Position numbers and translations under genes: made by a program. Source: Ectobius pallidus (lineage: Eukaryota; Arthropoda; Insecta; Blattodea; Ectobiidae). Taken from it: DNA of 64,000 bases. Each line of letters starts with the position of its first letter. Position 1 is the first letter of the stretch. Shown here piece by piece: positions 23,109 through 33,935 of the stretch. The notes below the pieces were generated by a model that was given only the letters and a program-made list of their open reading frames with translations, was not told the origin of the DNA and ran no database searches. Location: NCBI GenBank assembly GCA_964059195.1, contig CAXKWD010000005.1:46763825-46827824 (forward strand). The letters run 5' to 3'.

Positions 23109-24167
23109 TTAAAACTGCCCTGCTCTATATTTAGGCCCTTCCACACTCTTCAGTGCCTCATCCTTGGCTGTTTTTGAGAATCTTAGCTTCTTCCTTCTTA
23201 GTTTACTACTTTTTGTCGTCTTTCTTATACTGTCGCTTATGCGTCGTCGACCTCTGGCACGGCTAATCTTTAGGGATACTGGACTTACTTCACTTCCAAC
23301 CACATTTTACTGTGGTTTGCATGTGAGAATTGAAATTAAAAGAGCTCATACAATACATTAAAAAAAACTAAACTCCGTGGCGCTACATCCCCGGAAGGAC
23401 TTGGCCTACCACCCGACCGCTGCATCATCTCCCGTAGGCAGATGGCAGGATTGGGGGGCATGTGGTCAGCATGCCGACTCCCACGGCCGTTAATGGTGGT
23501 TTTCTGGACCGGAGCCGCCACTTCTCTATCAAGTAGCTCCTCAGTTCATACAATACATACCCATTGAAATACAAAATTATTCCATGGAACCATAGCCTTT
23601 ACCTATGTCTATAAATGATTCGACCATTGGCGATCAAGAAGATTCACTGTTACCTGTATTTATTCTGTTGCTGGTGAATTTTTTTACACAAATAGTATTG
23701 CACTCCGTGCATTTTACAGTAAGTGTTCCTGCAAAACCCATAAGCCTTTCAACACTTGGTTGTAAAGTGTGAGTGCCACATTCATTGCACTTCAAGGCCT
23801 AGAAAATATCATTCCATATTCCAGTGCGTACAAACATGTAGTCCATGGAATCAAACTGGGGGGGGGGAGGGGTGATGAACTCTGTGTATCACACAATATA
23901 TCTTGTGAAGAACACTTTACATCTGGTGAACTGAATAGTGACAGTTTTGATTCACTTGATGAAGGCTGATTTTCTATGTTACCAGATGTACATGGAACAA
24001 CTGTGCGATCTGCTAATGCTGGTATTTCCATGTCATCCATAGGCCTATCTTTCTGGTGTTCATGTTTCTTCAGAAATGTTGTTGATTTCCTGGCAGCTGA
24101 CAGTTTCTTTCAAGGCCTTTTTCTTTTCGTAGCACGCCTACAATCATGTAATCTACTAGACATGATA
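23109..24167 (-). pseudogene. Mutator-like transposase remnant
   Basis: From an ATG near 24165 the minus strand gives an N-terminal basic stretch (MSSRLHDCRRATKRKRP, then a stop). An acidic/serine linker follows, then after a frameshift near 23805 a zinc-finger-like CNECG...CTECN pair (about 23790-23690), then FIDIGKGYGSM. This order resembles arthropod proteins annotated as Mutator-like transposase-domain proteins. The catalytic core is missing. The frame resumes right of the SINE with a basic C-terminus (RRKKLRFSKTAKDEAL) ending in a short G-P-K-Y-R-A-G-Q-F-type tail at 23109. Internal deletion, stop and frameshift make it non-functional. Confidence 0.55.
23359..23545 (-). repeat. 5'-truncated tRNA-derived SINE (family 1)
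   Basis: The body (GTGGCGCTACATCCCCGGAA through ACTTCTCTATCAAGTAGCTC) is nearly identical to the SINE at 52391-52707, but the tRNA-like head is missing. The T-rich 3' tail is at the left. It is flanked by a perfect 13-bp duplication, TCATACAATACAT (23346-23358 and 23546-23558). It sits inside the Mutator-like transposase remnant and therefore inserted after that element. Confidence 0.9.
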
Positions 24168-24657
24168 AATATATATGTACAAATAGCCTAATATAACCTA
24201 ACCTACACTCAACTCACTAACCTATGCTAACACTTATGCTAACACTTATTTTAAAGCTAAATCCTTATAAACCAATAGTAAAACACTATACATATATATA
24301 CAAAAAATATACAACTAGGCACCATTTACTTCGTACTCCTACTAAACACTGTAAAGAAAACAAGAAAATTCTACTCAAAACAGACAATAACAAACTCTTC
24401 TAACTGTTTACGACAAGCTTACCAACAACTATACAGGCTGGCACACGCATAAAATTCCCTTCTTATTTCCGCTCTTACGTTTTACTAGAAAGAACCGGGA
24501 TTTTTAAACTGTAACTCAAATATCTACTGAGAAAAGTCATTGAATGGTGAAAGTGAGTTTTAAAGGGATTTCAGACGTGGGCGTGGTCTTTTGAAAGTCA
24601 CGCTAGAAACCTTTAAATTATGCCTAAGGTAAAAATTGTTGCACTGGTTGTTAGAAC

Positions 24658-26102
24658 CAAGAAAAAACACTTTAGAGGTGGAAACAAAACTAAATGAAGT
24701 AGACCCAATAACCCTTGCGGAACTGGATGCTGTACTGAAAACAATAAAAAATCGAAAAGCTCCAGGATTAGATGGAATGAATGCTGAACTCATAAAATAC
24801 AGTGGAATAATGTGCAAATTAAGAATATTACATTTTATAAATAATTGCTGGCAAAATTGTAAAATACCCGAATCATGGACAACAGCTCTAATTAAAAATA
24901 TATTCAAAAAAGGAGATCGGAGAAAATGTGGTAACTATAGAGGAATAAGTCTAATGAATGCAAGTTACAAAATTTACACGAAAATAATAAACAATAGACT
25001 GAAAAATATCACAGAATGCATTATAGGGGAAGAGCAGAGCGGATTTCGTAAAGGCCGATCCTGTACAGATAATATATTTATTCTCAATCAAATAATTGAA
25101 CAACGAAGAGAAAAAAATTTAGAAACCCATATTGCCTTCATCGATTTGGAAAAGGCCTTTGATAGAATAAATAGAACACAGTTATGGCAAATATTAGAAA
25201 ATAAGGGCTACCCACCACATATCATTAAGGCTATTAAAAGTCTATATACAAAGACAAACATAATAATTGATACTGGAAATAGACTAAGTAGAAAAATTTT
25301 TACTAATATTGGACTTAGACAAGGGTGCAGCTTATCACCCACTTTATTTAATATTTACATGGACGATATTTTAAATAAATGGAAGATTTTAGTGGATCCA
25401 GGAATCATAATAAAAGAAAATGTTTGTATTAACACCCTGCTGTTCGCAGATGATCAAATATTGATATACCAAAGTGAAGACAAACTGCAAAAATCTTTGT
25501 ATGTCTTAAATAATATTATTCAAAATTACAATTTTAAAATATCAAAAGAAAAAACAAAAATTATGGCCTTTAAAGGACATTACCCAGTCAGATCAAAAAT
25601 CGTTTTAGAAAACGAAATCTTAGAACAGATATCAGATTTCAAATATTTAGGATGTAACATAAGTTTTAAATATAGCACAGATATAGAAGAAAAAGTAAAC
25701 AAGTTCAGAATGATATGTGGGACTATACAAAGAACATTTAAGAATAGAGTGAGAAGAGATACAAAAATGAAAATGTATAAAGTAATGGCAATACCAACGT
25801 TATTATATGGATGCGAAACTTGGGTACCAACACAAAAGGACTTAAACAAAATACAGACCACAGAAATGAAATTTTTAAGAGGAGTAAAAGGCTGCACAAT
25901 ACTAGATAAATTAAAAAATGAAGAAATCAGGAAAGAATTAGAAATTGAGCCAATAAGAAATAAAATATCAGGACGTAGGCAGCAATGGCAAGAACATGTT
26001 TTAAGAATGGAAGATACTAGATATCCAAATGCAGTATTAAATTACAGTCCAAAAGGAAGAAGAGAAAGAGGAAGACCCAGGAGACGCTGGAGAAACCTAT
26101 GA
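24658..26102 (+). CDS. LINE reverse transcriptase (5'-truncated, frame intact)
   Basis: The open frame runs 488 codons from 24636, but its first seven codons come from the target DNA; the LINE part starts at 24658. Visible motifs in order: KAPGLDGMNAELIKYSG, GNYRGISLMN, GEEQSGFRKGRSCTDNIF, FIDLEKAFDRINR (first catalytic aspartate), GLRQGCSLSPTLFNIYMDD, LLFADDQILI (FADD catalytic pair), ISKEKTKIM and FKYLGC. A connection domain follows, ending LLYGCETWVP, and a basic C-terminus GRRERGRPRRRW. The usual apurinic endonuclease domain is lost by truncation, so it could not transpose alone. The absence of stops suggests recent insertion. The clade (RTE-like) is inferred from the motifs and tail. Confidence 0.85.
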
Positions 26103-26151
26103 AGCCGGAACGGGCAACGCTGCCCAAACCATGGAATGAAGATGATGATGA
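24658..26151 (+). mobile_element. 5'-truncated RTE-like LINE with 13-bp target duplication
   Basis: The body is bounded by the direct repeat TGGTTGTTAGAAC (24645-24657 and 26152-26164). It begins in the middle of the polymerase frame and ends with GATGATGATGATG, a short simple-repeat tail typical of RTE-type elements. It lies near the right inverted end of the Mutator-like relic and so postdates it. Confidence 0.9.
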
Positions 26152-26299
26152 TGGTTGTTAGAACAATGTTTTAAGTTAAATTATATGCAAAAATAATTTT
26201 TTTTCATTTTCAGCCGTTTTTAACAATTTTCACAGGTCGGTCCCCTCCTATCAAAATGTTATTTCTATCTATAACGTAATTAACACAGTGAACAATATT

Positions 26300-27650
26300 A
26301 TCAAACACCGTTAGTATCATTTCTCCTACTCTTTTGAATGGAAACCTTTTTAATTGTATACAATATCAGCCCCACACTTCTTACATCGAATTAAATGTTT
26401 TTCTTTATTATTCTGCTATATATGATGCTCGGGTGAGCTTTTAATATTTCGTTATTTAAATATTTCCTTCTCCAATTTTCTGTTTTTGGGCACACTAATA
26501 TTATATGTCGAGCATCTTCCATCCCCTTGCATAGAGGGCATCTAACTTTGTCATAGTTTTTCCTGATTCCTCTAAGTTTTCAAACTCCTAATCTCCACCA
26601 GGTCCATCCCATAATTTCCTTTTGTGACCATTTAGTTATATAATCCTCCTTATCCCATCTTTTTTTCATTTCCATATAATATACCAGTGCTATTTTTTCT
26701 CTCATTATTATTAAGCTATACTGCTTCCTGCTGTCTCCCGTTTGTTTTAATAATATAATATTTACTATAGCCTTTATGTCCATTTCTCTGTTTATTAACT
26801 TCTCCCATAGCATACCTATTCCTAAATGGTCAAGATAAAATTTTATAGCGCCCAGTCTGCTGGGATATGCTCTGTTTCTATTTTTTCTTTCAGGCATAAT
26901 TTTAAGAGGTTATCTTTCTTTCTTTCTTTTTCGTAGTTTTACCTCTCCCTTTTTGGATTTAAGCGACCCAAGCCGCCCGGGCCTTACAGGGCCGCGACCT
27001 GTCGGGAGAGGGATTACCTTTGGATCACATACATACTTTTTTGACCAGACAAGGACATGGAGGGCCTCCCCGGATGAGTGATCAGCCCAATGCCGGGGCC
27101 ACCTCCGAGACAACACGAACACATAGGACGATACACACCATTCACACACACACTCACTCAGAACAAGGCGAGGATGAGGATGAAGATGATAATGACGGCC
27201 AGATGATATCCGGGGACCACAAGGGCCTAAAGTTACCTTACATTTGTCTCATAGGTGAGGGAAAACCCCGGAAAAAACCTCACCTAGGTAACTTGTCCCG
27301 ACCAGGAATCGAACCCGGGCCCGCTGCGTGAGAGGATTGGACGCATCCCCTGAGCCACAGCGGTGGACAAGTGGTTATCTTGTTTTTTTTTATTCCATAT
27401 ATAATTATAATACTTCATGATTCTACTTAAAATAATTCCTTTTCTGCTGTCTAAACATAATTCGTATCTGGGAGCCTCATTCAATGATGAATGCTGAAGG
27501 TTAAGTACCAATTTGACTAATTTCACGCGTAGTTTGTCTATGGTTTTCCAGGCTTCCACATCTCCCCATATTACGACCCCATGCAGCCCCAAAGGTGAAT
27601 TGCGAGTCATATGTTTAGCTTTCCGACATATGTAAAAATGAGCCAGAGGC
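26300..27650 (-). pseudogene. LINE polymerase C-terminal region, split by a SINE
   Basis: The minus strand carries two parts of one polymerase tail. The upstream part (27385-27610) contains VVIWGDVEAWKTIDKLRVK and YELCLDSRKGIILSRIMKYY. The downstream part (26400-26915) contains WEKLINREMDIKAIV, ITKWSQKEIMGWTWWRLGV and a zinc-knuckle-like CPLCKGMEDARHIILVCPK. A SINE with its own duplication (26917-27372) separates them. A stop after GWTWWRLGV and at least one frameshift make it non-functional. The catalytic RT core is not present. Confidence 0.7.
26917..27372 (-). repeat. tRNA-derived SINE (family 2), full length
   Basis: On the minus strand it starts with CCACCGCTGTGGCTCAGGGG (A-box-like) and has GGGTTCGATTCC (a perfect pol III B box) about 40 bases on. 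A GC-rich body with GTGAGG...CCCTCACC and a T/C-rich tail follow. A 9-bp duplication GGTTATCTT (26908-26916 and 27373-27381) flanks it. It is inserted into the LINE tail at 26300-27650. Confidence 0.85.
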
Positions 27651-27659
27651 CGTTACATT

Positions 27660-29089
27660 ATCTGCTTGTGTGCTTCAAGATCTCTCTCATATTTATATTG
27701 AACGATCCTTTTCTTTCTTCGTTGATATATATTTAAATTTCATTTGATGGTTCATACCTTCACCCACTGGAGACTTCACACGCTATTTGTATGATCTTCT
27801 TAGCTTGTTGCAAGCTTCTTCTATATTGTCTTCTTTCATTCATTAGTCTGTTATTGTAATTTCTAGTATGTCATAATATGCAAAATATATTGACTTTCCT
27901 CTCTTAGATCTTCCCTATTTATCTGTGTGTTACACTGCTTCTATTTTAGCCGACATCAGTGTGAACTTGTAGTTAACTAATAATTTATGAACAATTCTAA
28001 CATTTATTGATTACGTAGAAGTCTGGTCTACTTGGTGATATATAGAATATTTTTGGTTTGCTCACTTATTTTCTCATGGGAAATAAACAAGTTCTTAATG
28101 AAGTAACATATGTGCAGTATATATTATGTTTTGCTATTATACATATATCATACAGTCCTCAAAATGCCTTTATTATTCTGATTGGCTGTTGTTTTTTAAT
28201 GACAGAAGATGTACTTCTTCGTAAGCTTGTATCCGTTGCAAGTGCCGAAATTTTGCCCCATCGTTGTTATTTTATATCCCTATAAATTTACAAACTTTTA
28301 TATTCTACTCATTTCTGAAAAAAAACACTTTCCAGAGTTGCGATTTTAGGTGACAATTGCTCAATGTTATAGGATTATGCAATTGTTTGTATTTAATGGC
28401 TCTTTAATGACATCTATATACATCTGATACTTTAGCCCTTATCGGAGTATTGTCCCGTAGGACTTCTTTTATGTCTGTTAAAGAAAGGATATAGCATTTC
28501 AGCATATAATAATGAATTTCAAATGTTTTTTCTCCTTATACCGTCTAAAAAAATACAACACACTGTGTCCTTAAGAAGCTGGACCAAATTATTGTGATGG
28601 CTTTTTCTTTCGTTAACATTAAAATCAAGCGATAGGTCTACATAAGTTTATAGAAAAAGTTGCATATCCAATACAAATAATTAAAATCATTATGTGCAGG
28701 TACTATAAGCTTTAAGATGATTCAAGTCCCTATGTAGGCCTACATTGTCAAAAGTTAAAAGATAAAATTACAATTAGAACTTTTTACAATAAAATAATGG
28801 GGCCTGTAGGCTTACCAAGCTTGTGGAGCGTCTATGCAGTGTAAATTCCTTAAGAGTTTTACACTATAAGTTCTATTTAGGTTAAAAATATCCAATTAGA
28901 ACTCTTTGAGTATTATGTAGAAGCACTATAAAAGATGATGTCCAGATCGCCAATGGTGTTTAAAAAATCTGATTCACATTTGTAAAAACACATAAAAGAA
29001 TTATTTACAAAGTAGTGAGTCTTAAAATGCTTGGTTTGCAGTAATTATTTGGATTCTTCAGCAGGTGTCAGAGCTTCTTATGATGGTGT
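27660..29089. other. AT-rich DNA, nothing recognised
   Basis: Only short frames and no shared repeats are seen. Confidence 0.4.
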
Positions 29090-30155
29090 CCAGTGTGTTG
29101 TATTGTTATGTCTATGAAAATGCATTTCGGCAATATTCATATGCCATCTTCAGTTCCTGTTAAGAAGAATAACGTAAGAGGGTAAACTAGAAAAAACTAT
29201 CATATGGTTAAAAGGGTTATGTATATAATGGTACTGGCCTTTGTATGCTAAACTGGAACGTTCGTGGGTTGGCTGTAGTGTAGCTGGGTCTGGTTGAGTG
29301 CATAAGTATTTAAGGGGGGTGGGTGTGTTCATAAATAATCTGAAATAGTGGATTGTATTCTATTTGGTTTTCATTTAATATTATGTGTTTGTGTTTGTAT
29401 ATTTCAAGTTGTTCCAGAGTGTTCAGTCTATGTCTCTTCTTCTGTTTATATATAATTTCCATTGTTTTCTCAATGTCGTGGATTTGATGTTTTTCTTGGA
29501 TTAAATGTTTGGCAAAGGCTGATTTTTGTCTATTGTATTTAAAACCTTGTATGTGTTCACGGAATCTGGCTTTAAATTTACGGCCTGTTTGGCCTATATA
29601 TACCTTGTTGCAGTTTGTACATTTCAATTTATAGACACCATTTTCATTGAACTTATCATTACTAGGTCTATTGTTATCTGCATTTTGTAGGATGTCCTTT
29701 ACTTTGTTGTTGGCTTTAAATGCAATTTTTAGGTTACTACGCTGTAGGTGTTTTTCTATTTTATGTACCCGTTTGTCTGTGTAGTTTAGAGTTACATATT
29801 TCGTGTTGGCATTTTTGTCGTGTTTTGTGGGAATTAGCGTAGTGCTATTGAGTTTCTTGTTGTAGAGATTCCTCTTTTGTTTTTTGAGTAGTTTAAGACG
29901 TATAGTATCTCCCTTATATCCATTGTTAATCGCAATTGGGAATATTGTATTTAGTTCCTTATTATATTGGTGTTTCTGCATAGGAATGTTAAGAAGTCTG
30001 TGGATCATACTATTAAATGCAGCCATTTTTTGCGTGAATGGGTGGTTGGAATAATTGTTGATTACTACATCTGTGAAAGTCGGTTTTCTATAAATGCTAA
30101 AATTAAGCTTGTTGTTTTGTCTCTGGTCAAAAACTAAATTTATCAATTCATAATA
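29090..30155 (-). mobile_element. 5'-truncated Penelope-like element
   Basis: The block holds the last part of the reverse transcriptase, a complete GIY-YIG endonuclease frame (29310-30146) and about 220 bases of 3' non-coding sequence. The upstream boundary lies in a short AAT-repeat at about 30148-30168. No direct repeat was identified. Confidence 0.7.
29310..30155 (-). CDS. Penelope-like RT thumb plus GIY-YIG endonuclease
   Basis: An uninterrupted frame of about 278 codons starts inside the reverse-transcriptase thumb (KLNFSIYRKPTFTDVVIN, then HPFTQKMAAFNSMIHRL). After a basic linker it carries a GIY-YIG nuclease: GVYKLKCTNCNKVYIGQTGR, FKARFREH and, further on, NTLEQLEIYKHK with the conserved glutamate. 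The CTNC pair before VYIGQT is the zinc-binding insert typical of Penelope-like elements. The nuclease would cut target DNA for primed reverse transcription. RT catalytic motifs are missing by truncation, so the copy is inactive despite the open frame. No genuine start codon is visible; the frame runs open into the junction. Confidence 0.85.
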   Translation of the reverse strand, partial: YYELINLVFDQRQNNKLNFSIYRKPTFTDVVINNYSNHPFTQKMAAFNSMIHRLLNIPMQKHQYNKELNTIFPIAINNGYKGDTIRLKLLKKQKRNLYNKKLNSTTLIPTKHDKNANTKYVTLNYTDKRVHKIEKHLQRSNLKIAFKANNKVKDILQNADNNRPSNDKFNENGVYKLKCTNCNKVYIGQTGRKFKARFREHIQGFKYNRQKSAFAKHLIQEKHQIHDIEKTMEIIYKQKKRHRLNTLEQLEIYKHKHIILNENQIEYNPLFQIIYEHTHPP

Positions 30156-30334
30156 ATAATAATGAAACCGACTTGAGCTGTTATGAAGTCCACGAATTCT
30201 TAAATAGAAAGTCAGTTTTTAATCAAGTGTTTCACTCAGGCCAAATAAATTTGGGAAGTATATATGCATTTCGAGTTATAAAATACCAATAGGTACGATA
30301 TATATACACACACACACGTCATTAGCTGTATAAT

Positions 30335-30647
30335 TGACCGCCTGCAAAGTATAGGGATTAGGGTTGCTGACTACAGATTCGCAGGGACTCTGTTCGATCC
30401 CCGGTACTTTCTCGGATTTTTCTGAGCTAGTGAGGTCTGGAACGGTATCACTCAGCTTCATGACACAAACTGAAAAGCTACTTGATAAAGAAATAGCGGC
30501 TCCGGTTCAGTAAACTGTCGAAGACTTGGGAGTCGGCTTGCTGACCACATGCCTCCATTCTGCCGTCTGCCTATGAGAGATTACGCAGCGGTAGGATGGA
30601 AGGCCTAGTCCCTCAAAGGGATGTAGCGCCATGGAGATTTTTATTCT
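30335..30647 (+). repeat. tRNA-derived SINE (family 1), full length
   Basis: The head includes GGTTGCTGACTACAGATTCG and a B-box-like TGTTCGATCCCCGG; the body runs through TCGGCTTGCTGACCACATGC and ends GATGTAGCGCCATGGAGATT. It matches the SINE at 52391-52707 with many substitutions, so this copy is old. A 9-bp duplication CTGTATAAT flanks it (30326-30334 and 30648-30656). Confidence 0.8.
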
Positions 30648-30656
30648 CTGTATAAT

Positions 30657-31369
30657 AATATAATTATAACATAATATAATAATATATATCGGATTCATAA
30701 AATGAATTAATTACTATTACCGTTGAGTTTTTTTAGAACATATTTCTAATCCAGTACGAATATTATACGGCCGATTTTTTAATGGCACATGTTCACTGCC
30801 TTCTTTATTTTTTTACAAGCCATGCTGCTTGAAATCCGGCAACACAGGAGGTAGTCCTATCTGTGGCGGTCTGTGGGAAGCATTTGAATACGTTTTTAAT
30901 GCAGATAATTTTATTTACCACAAATACTGAATTTATTTAAGCCAAATCAGTAGGCCTATATTACACAGCCTATACTTGTGATCTGCATAATAACGTAACG
31001 TGCGGTGATTCCCACACATCTGAAGGAATTCATAGTTTTCAGTGTCTCATTGTACGTTACGATGTCGCGTTTTTTCTTATTTTATTGGTAATAATCTCAC
31101 TTATCCTGTTAGGCCTACGAGCTCTGTTATTTGACCCACAACAGAGTCGACTTTTATTAAGCTGCTACACTTCTCTTGGTCATTTTGTACCACCACTGAA
31201 CTAGTTGTCTCAGGTTTCATATAACCTAGAACACTGATATCTATCTTCTTCTCACATGCTCTTTGTGGAAGAATATGCCCATGACTGTCACTGAAAAGAA
31301 TAACTTTGCCTGATTCCTTGGGAGCACTCGGCTTTCCGTTTTTTGCTGTCTAAAAATCATCCATTCGTT
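30657..31369. other. AT-rich DNA, nothing recognised
   Basis: No protein-like frame or shared repeat is seen. Confidence 0.4.
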
Positions 31370-31530
31370 CATCCTTGGCTCGAGTGGTGAACTGTGTTGA
31401 TTCACCAGCACTTTTGAGGTTAAGGTTTGAATCCCGTTCATTGGCTTCACCAAACTGTAGGAAAACGCTGAATCGATTTTCTAGTAGTAATATTGGGAGA
31501 ATAGGAGATTGCATATACTACGATTTGGCG
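31370..31530 (+). repeat. possible SINE with tRNA-like promoter
   Basis: TGGCTCGAGTGG (31376-31387) fits an A box and GGTTTGAATCC (31424-31434) a B box, about 36 bases apart as in a tRNA. The bases between do not fold into an obvious cloverleaf, and no acceptor stem closes it, so a SINE head or tRNA relic is likelier than a tRNA gene. The 3' extent is a guess. Confidence 0.4.
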
Positions 31531-33474
31531 TCTACCACATTGAGATGAATTAGGCCTACTGTGAGCAGCTTGATAAAAGTTCATACTAGTAAAAGTGACT
31601 CTATTTCTCTTTAATTCTTCTTTAATACCATCCAATTCTTCCTGAAGGACACTAATATCATACCGTACCTCTATCTTGTATTCGTTTGTAGATGGTAAAA
31701 GCTGATGAACATGAAAATATTCTATGAAAAACTGTTCTCTGGTGTACTCAATTAGAGGTGACGGTGTATATAAATATCTCATTTTGTACACGGTTTTTAC
31801 CTTCTCTATGCTCTCCAGTTGCTCTTCAGGTGTGTCCAGATGTTCTCTAAACCATAGGCGATGATGACTGGGATTACTTTAAGCTGAAATATGCTTAATT
31901 TGCGATGATTCTGATAGAGTTCATTGCTTTATTTACGGCATGTTGATAGCCGATAGGACTACCGATGCGATGTTTCCAGATTTAACAGCATGGCTTGTAA
32001 GAAATAAAGAAGGCAGTGCACATGTTCCTTTTGCATTGTATTCCTTATATCAACCTATTGCATGTGTCCCATTAATAATTAATTTTAATTATCCTTCCCT
32101 CTGATCTAGGCCATCGCTTGAAATTAATTTCTTTACTTTGTAAGATATGCAGTTTACTTTTCTGTTTATACGGTTTATTTAATTTTCTCGCCAGAGAAGA
32201 TCGAGAAAATAAGATAATTTGAATGGTAAGTTAACATTTGAAGACGTGCTAGAAGGCAGTTTGAAGTGATGTTGTTCTAGCTGTCATCTGGCAAATAAAA
32301 GGAATATTGTGGCATATAATGCATCCATCATGTTGTCAATTCGTATCTGCCATGCTGGTTTCTTTTTCGATACGCGATATCTAGGCCGCTGTTCGTCATG
32401 GAGCCACTTTGATTAATGAACACCGCTTGATAGATGACGGCTGGGATTGCTGGCAGCGATTACGTCACTATCCCGTTCCATTCTGGATCTCCCCCATAAA
32501 CAAACATAGGCCTACTAATGTCATAATTACTTGGAAAATATGTATTTGCCTTTGTTTAACTGGTTTAATTGCTTACAGTGCGTTAGTATAGGGCTACAAA
32601 AGAGTTAAGTGCATCGGAGAATCAAGGAAGAGGTTGAAAGATCTGCCGAAATTGATACTCTTAAACTTATAAGATTATCCAATGCACTGAAGGCATACAT
32701 ATTGCGTATTATTTTTTCTATGGTGGCGAATATACTTAATAAAAACACTTATTATGCAAACACATTAACGGTAATTGCTATTAGCTGTTCAATATGGCTT
32801 CAATTTAAAAGGGTGCCAACCTAAAGAATTTAACAAATACTTGAATCGGGAGGGCAATCGATATTTCGATTAATTTGCATAAGCGCAACTAGTAACATCA
32901 TACTTAGGTATCTTTATACGTTTCAAGTGAAAATCTGCATTTTTCAAACAGGAATTCTGATTTTTTTTAGAGTGAATTAGATATCATTCAACTAAGTTAA
33001 TGCAATATTAGTTAACCAAAAAATAATATTATTGTGGTCTAAAAAAATTATTTTGAAAAATAAATATGAAAATTTTTAAAAAAAATCTGGTTTGCTTAAA
33101 AGACATGCAAACTATGTGTAAAAATTATGTGATGATTCCTAATAATGTAGGTTAGATCCTGAACCTAAGTTATTGCTAGCATGCCCTACAATAAATAATT
33201 TTAAAAAATTCTTAGAACTTTGGCGGGTGAAAAAAATTATTCATTGTTCCTTTTAAACTCCTCACAGCTTCAATTCTTAACATATTCTTAACCATTTAGG
33301 TTCAGGCTCTGACTGGTTTTATTGGCTTTCATTTGGTGCAAGAATAAAGCCTCTAGGTCAGTTTTAAGTGTTTTTATCGTTTTTTGAATCCTAAAAAATT
33401 GCGAGAAATAAAGATTTGAGAAAAGGGGAATTGAAGTTTACGGTTACTTTTAAAACTTAATATTCTTATTTGGA
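31531..33474. other. AT-rich DNA, nothing recognised
   Basis: Only short frames are present. A 114-codon minus-strand frame at 31447-31791 overlaps the SINE-like segment and shows no family resemblance. Confidence 0.4.
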
Positions 33475-33935
33475 ACTTTCAAAATGCCCCTGCAGCATAG
33501 GAACTTGATATTGGACTGCTATCTATTAGAGGAAGGCAGTACTACATCCTTAGCAGCTATGAAAAATATTACAGCTAGAATGGAAAGGGAATTTTAAAAA
33601 GATCAGACAGAATATGAAAAAGAATGCCATTACCTTTTCAGGCCAAGAAGGCTTGCGCCAACCCTTTAAATGGTGATTTAAATACATTTATGACCTATTA
33701 ACCCAAACAAATTTAACATTTTCTGAAAATAGAGACTTCAATCTTTTATTCTAATATAATTAATTTTTTTTTGGAAATTTGTAAAAAATTTACATTTCAA
33801 ACGTATATAGATACCTTAATGGATGAATTATAGGCTATTGTAAGTCAATATGAAGAAATAAAAATTAAAGACAGAGCTAAGATTGAAATGGTAAAATTCA
33901 ACCAGCAAGTAGCCTACTATTATTAATATTACATG
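33475..33935 (+). pseudogene. coding-like remnant of unknown origin
   Basis: Two short stretches read like protein in AT-rich surroundings: LILDCYLLEEGSTTSLAAM with TARMEREF (33500-33595) and AIVSQYEEIKIKDRAKIEM (about 33835-33900). Stops separate them. I do not recognise the family. It may be an old transposon or gene relic, or chance. Confidence 0.25.

Larger units (their letters stand above)
22552..26246 (-). mobile_element. decayed Mutator-like DNA transposon with nested insertions
   Basis: Inverted ends of 19 bases (AGGGGACCGACCTGTGAAA at 22552-22570 and its complement at 26228-26246) bound a 3.7-kb block. Inside, on the minus strand, are pieces of a Mutator-like transposase. A SINE (23359-23545) and a LINE (24658-26151), each with its own target duplication, account for about 1.7 kb, so the original relic was about 2 kb. 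I find no matching direct repeat outside the ends; TTAA lies next to the left end only. The superfamily comes from the protein pieces and is moderately secure. Confidence 0.65.

Noticed and set aside
23109..23361. Independent small plus-strand gene with hydrophobic start
   Set aside because: It is the antisense of the basic transposase C-terminus.
27020..27331. 103-codon plus-strand frame with an acidic and histidine-rich run
   Set aside because: It lies wholly within the family 2 SINE, which is non-coding.
31370..31445. Possible tRNA gene (A and B boxes at tRNA spacing)
   Set aside because: I could not pair an acceptor stem or draw a convincing anticodon arm, so a SINE head or tRNA relic is more likely.
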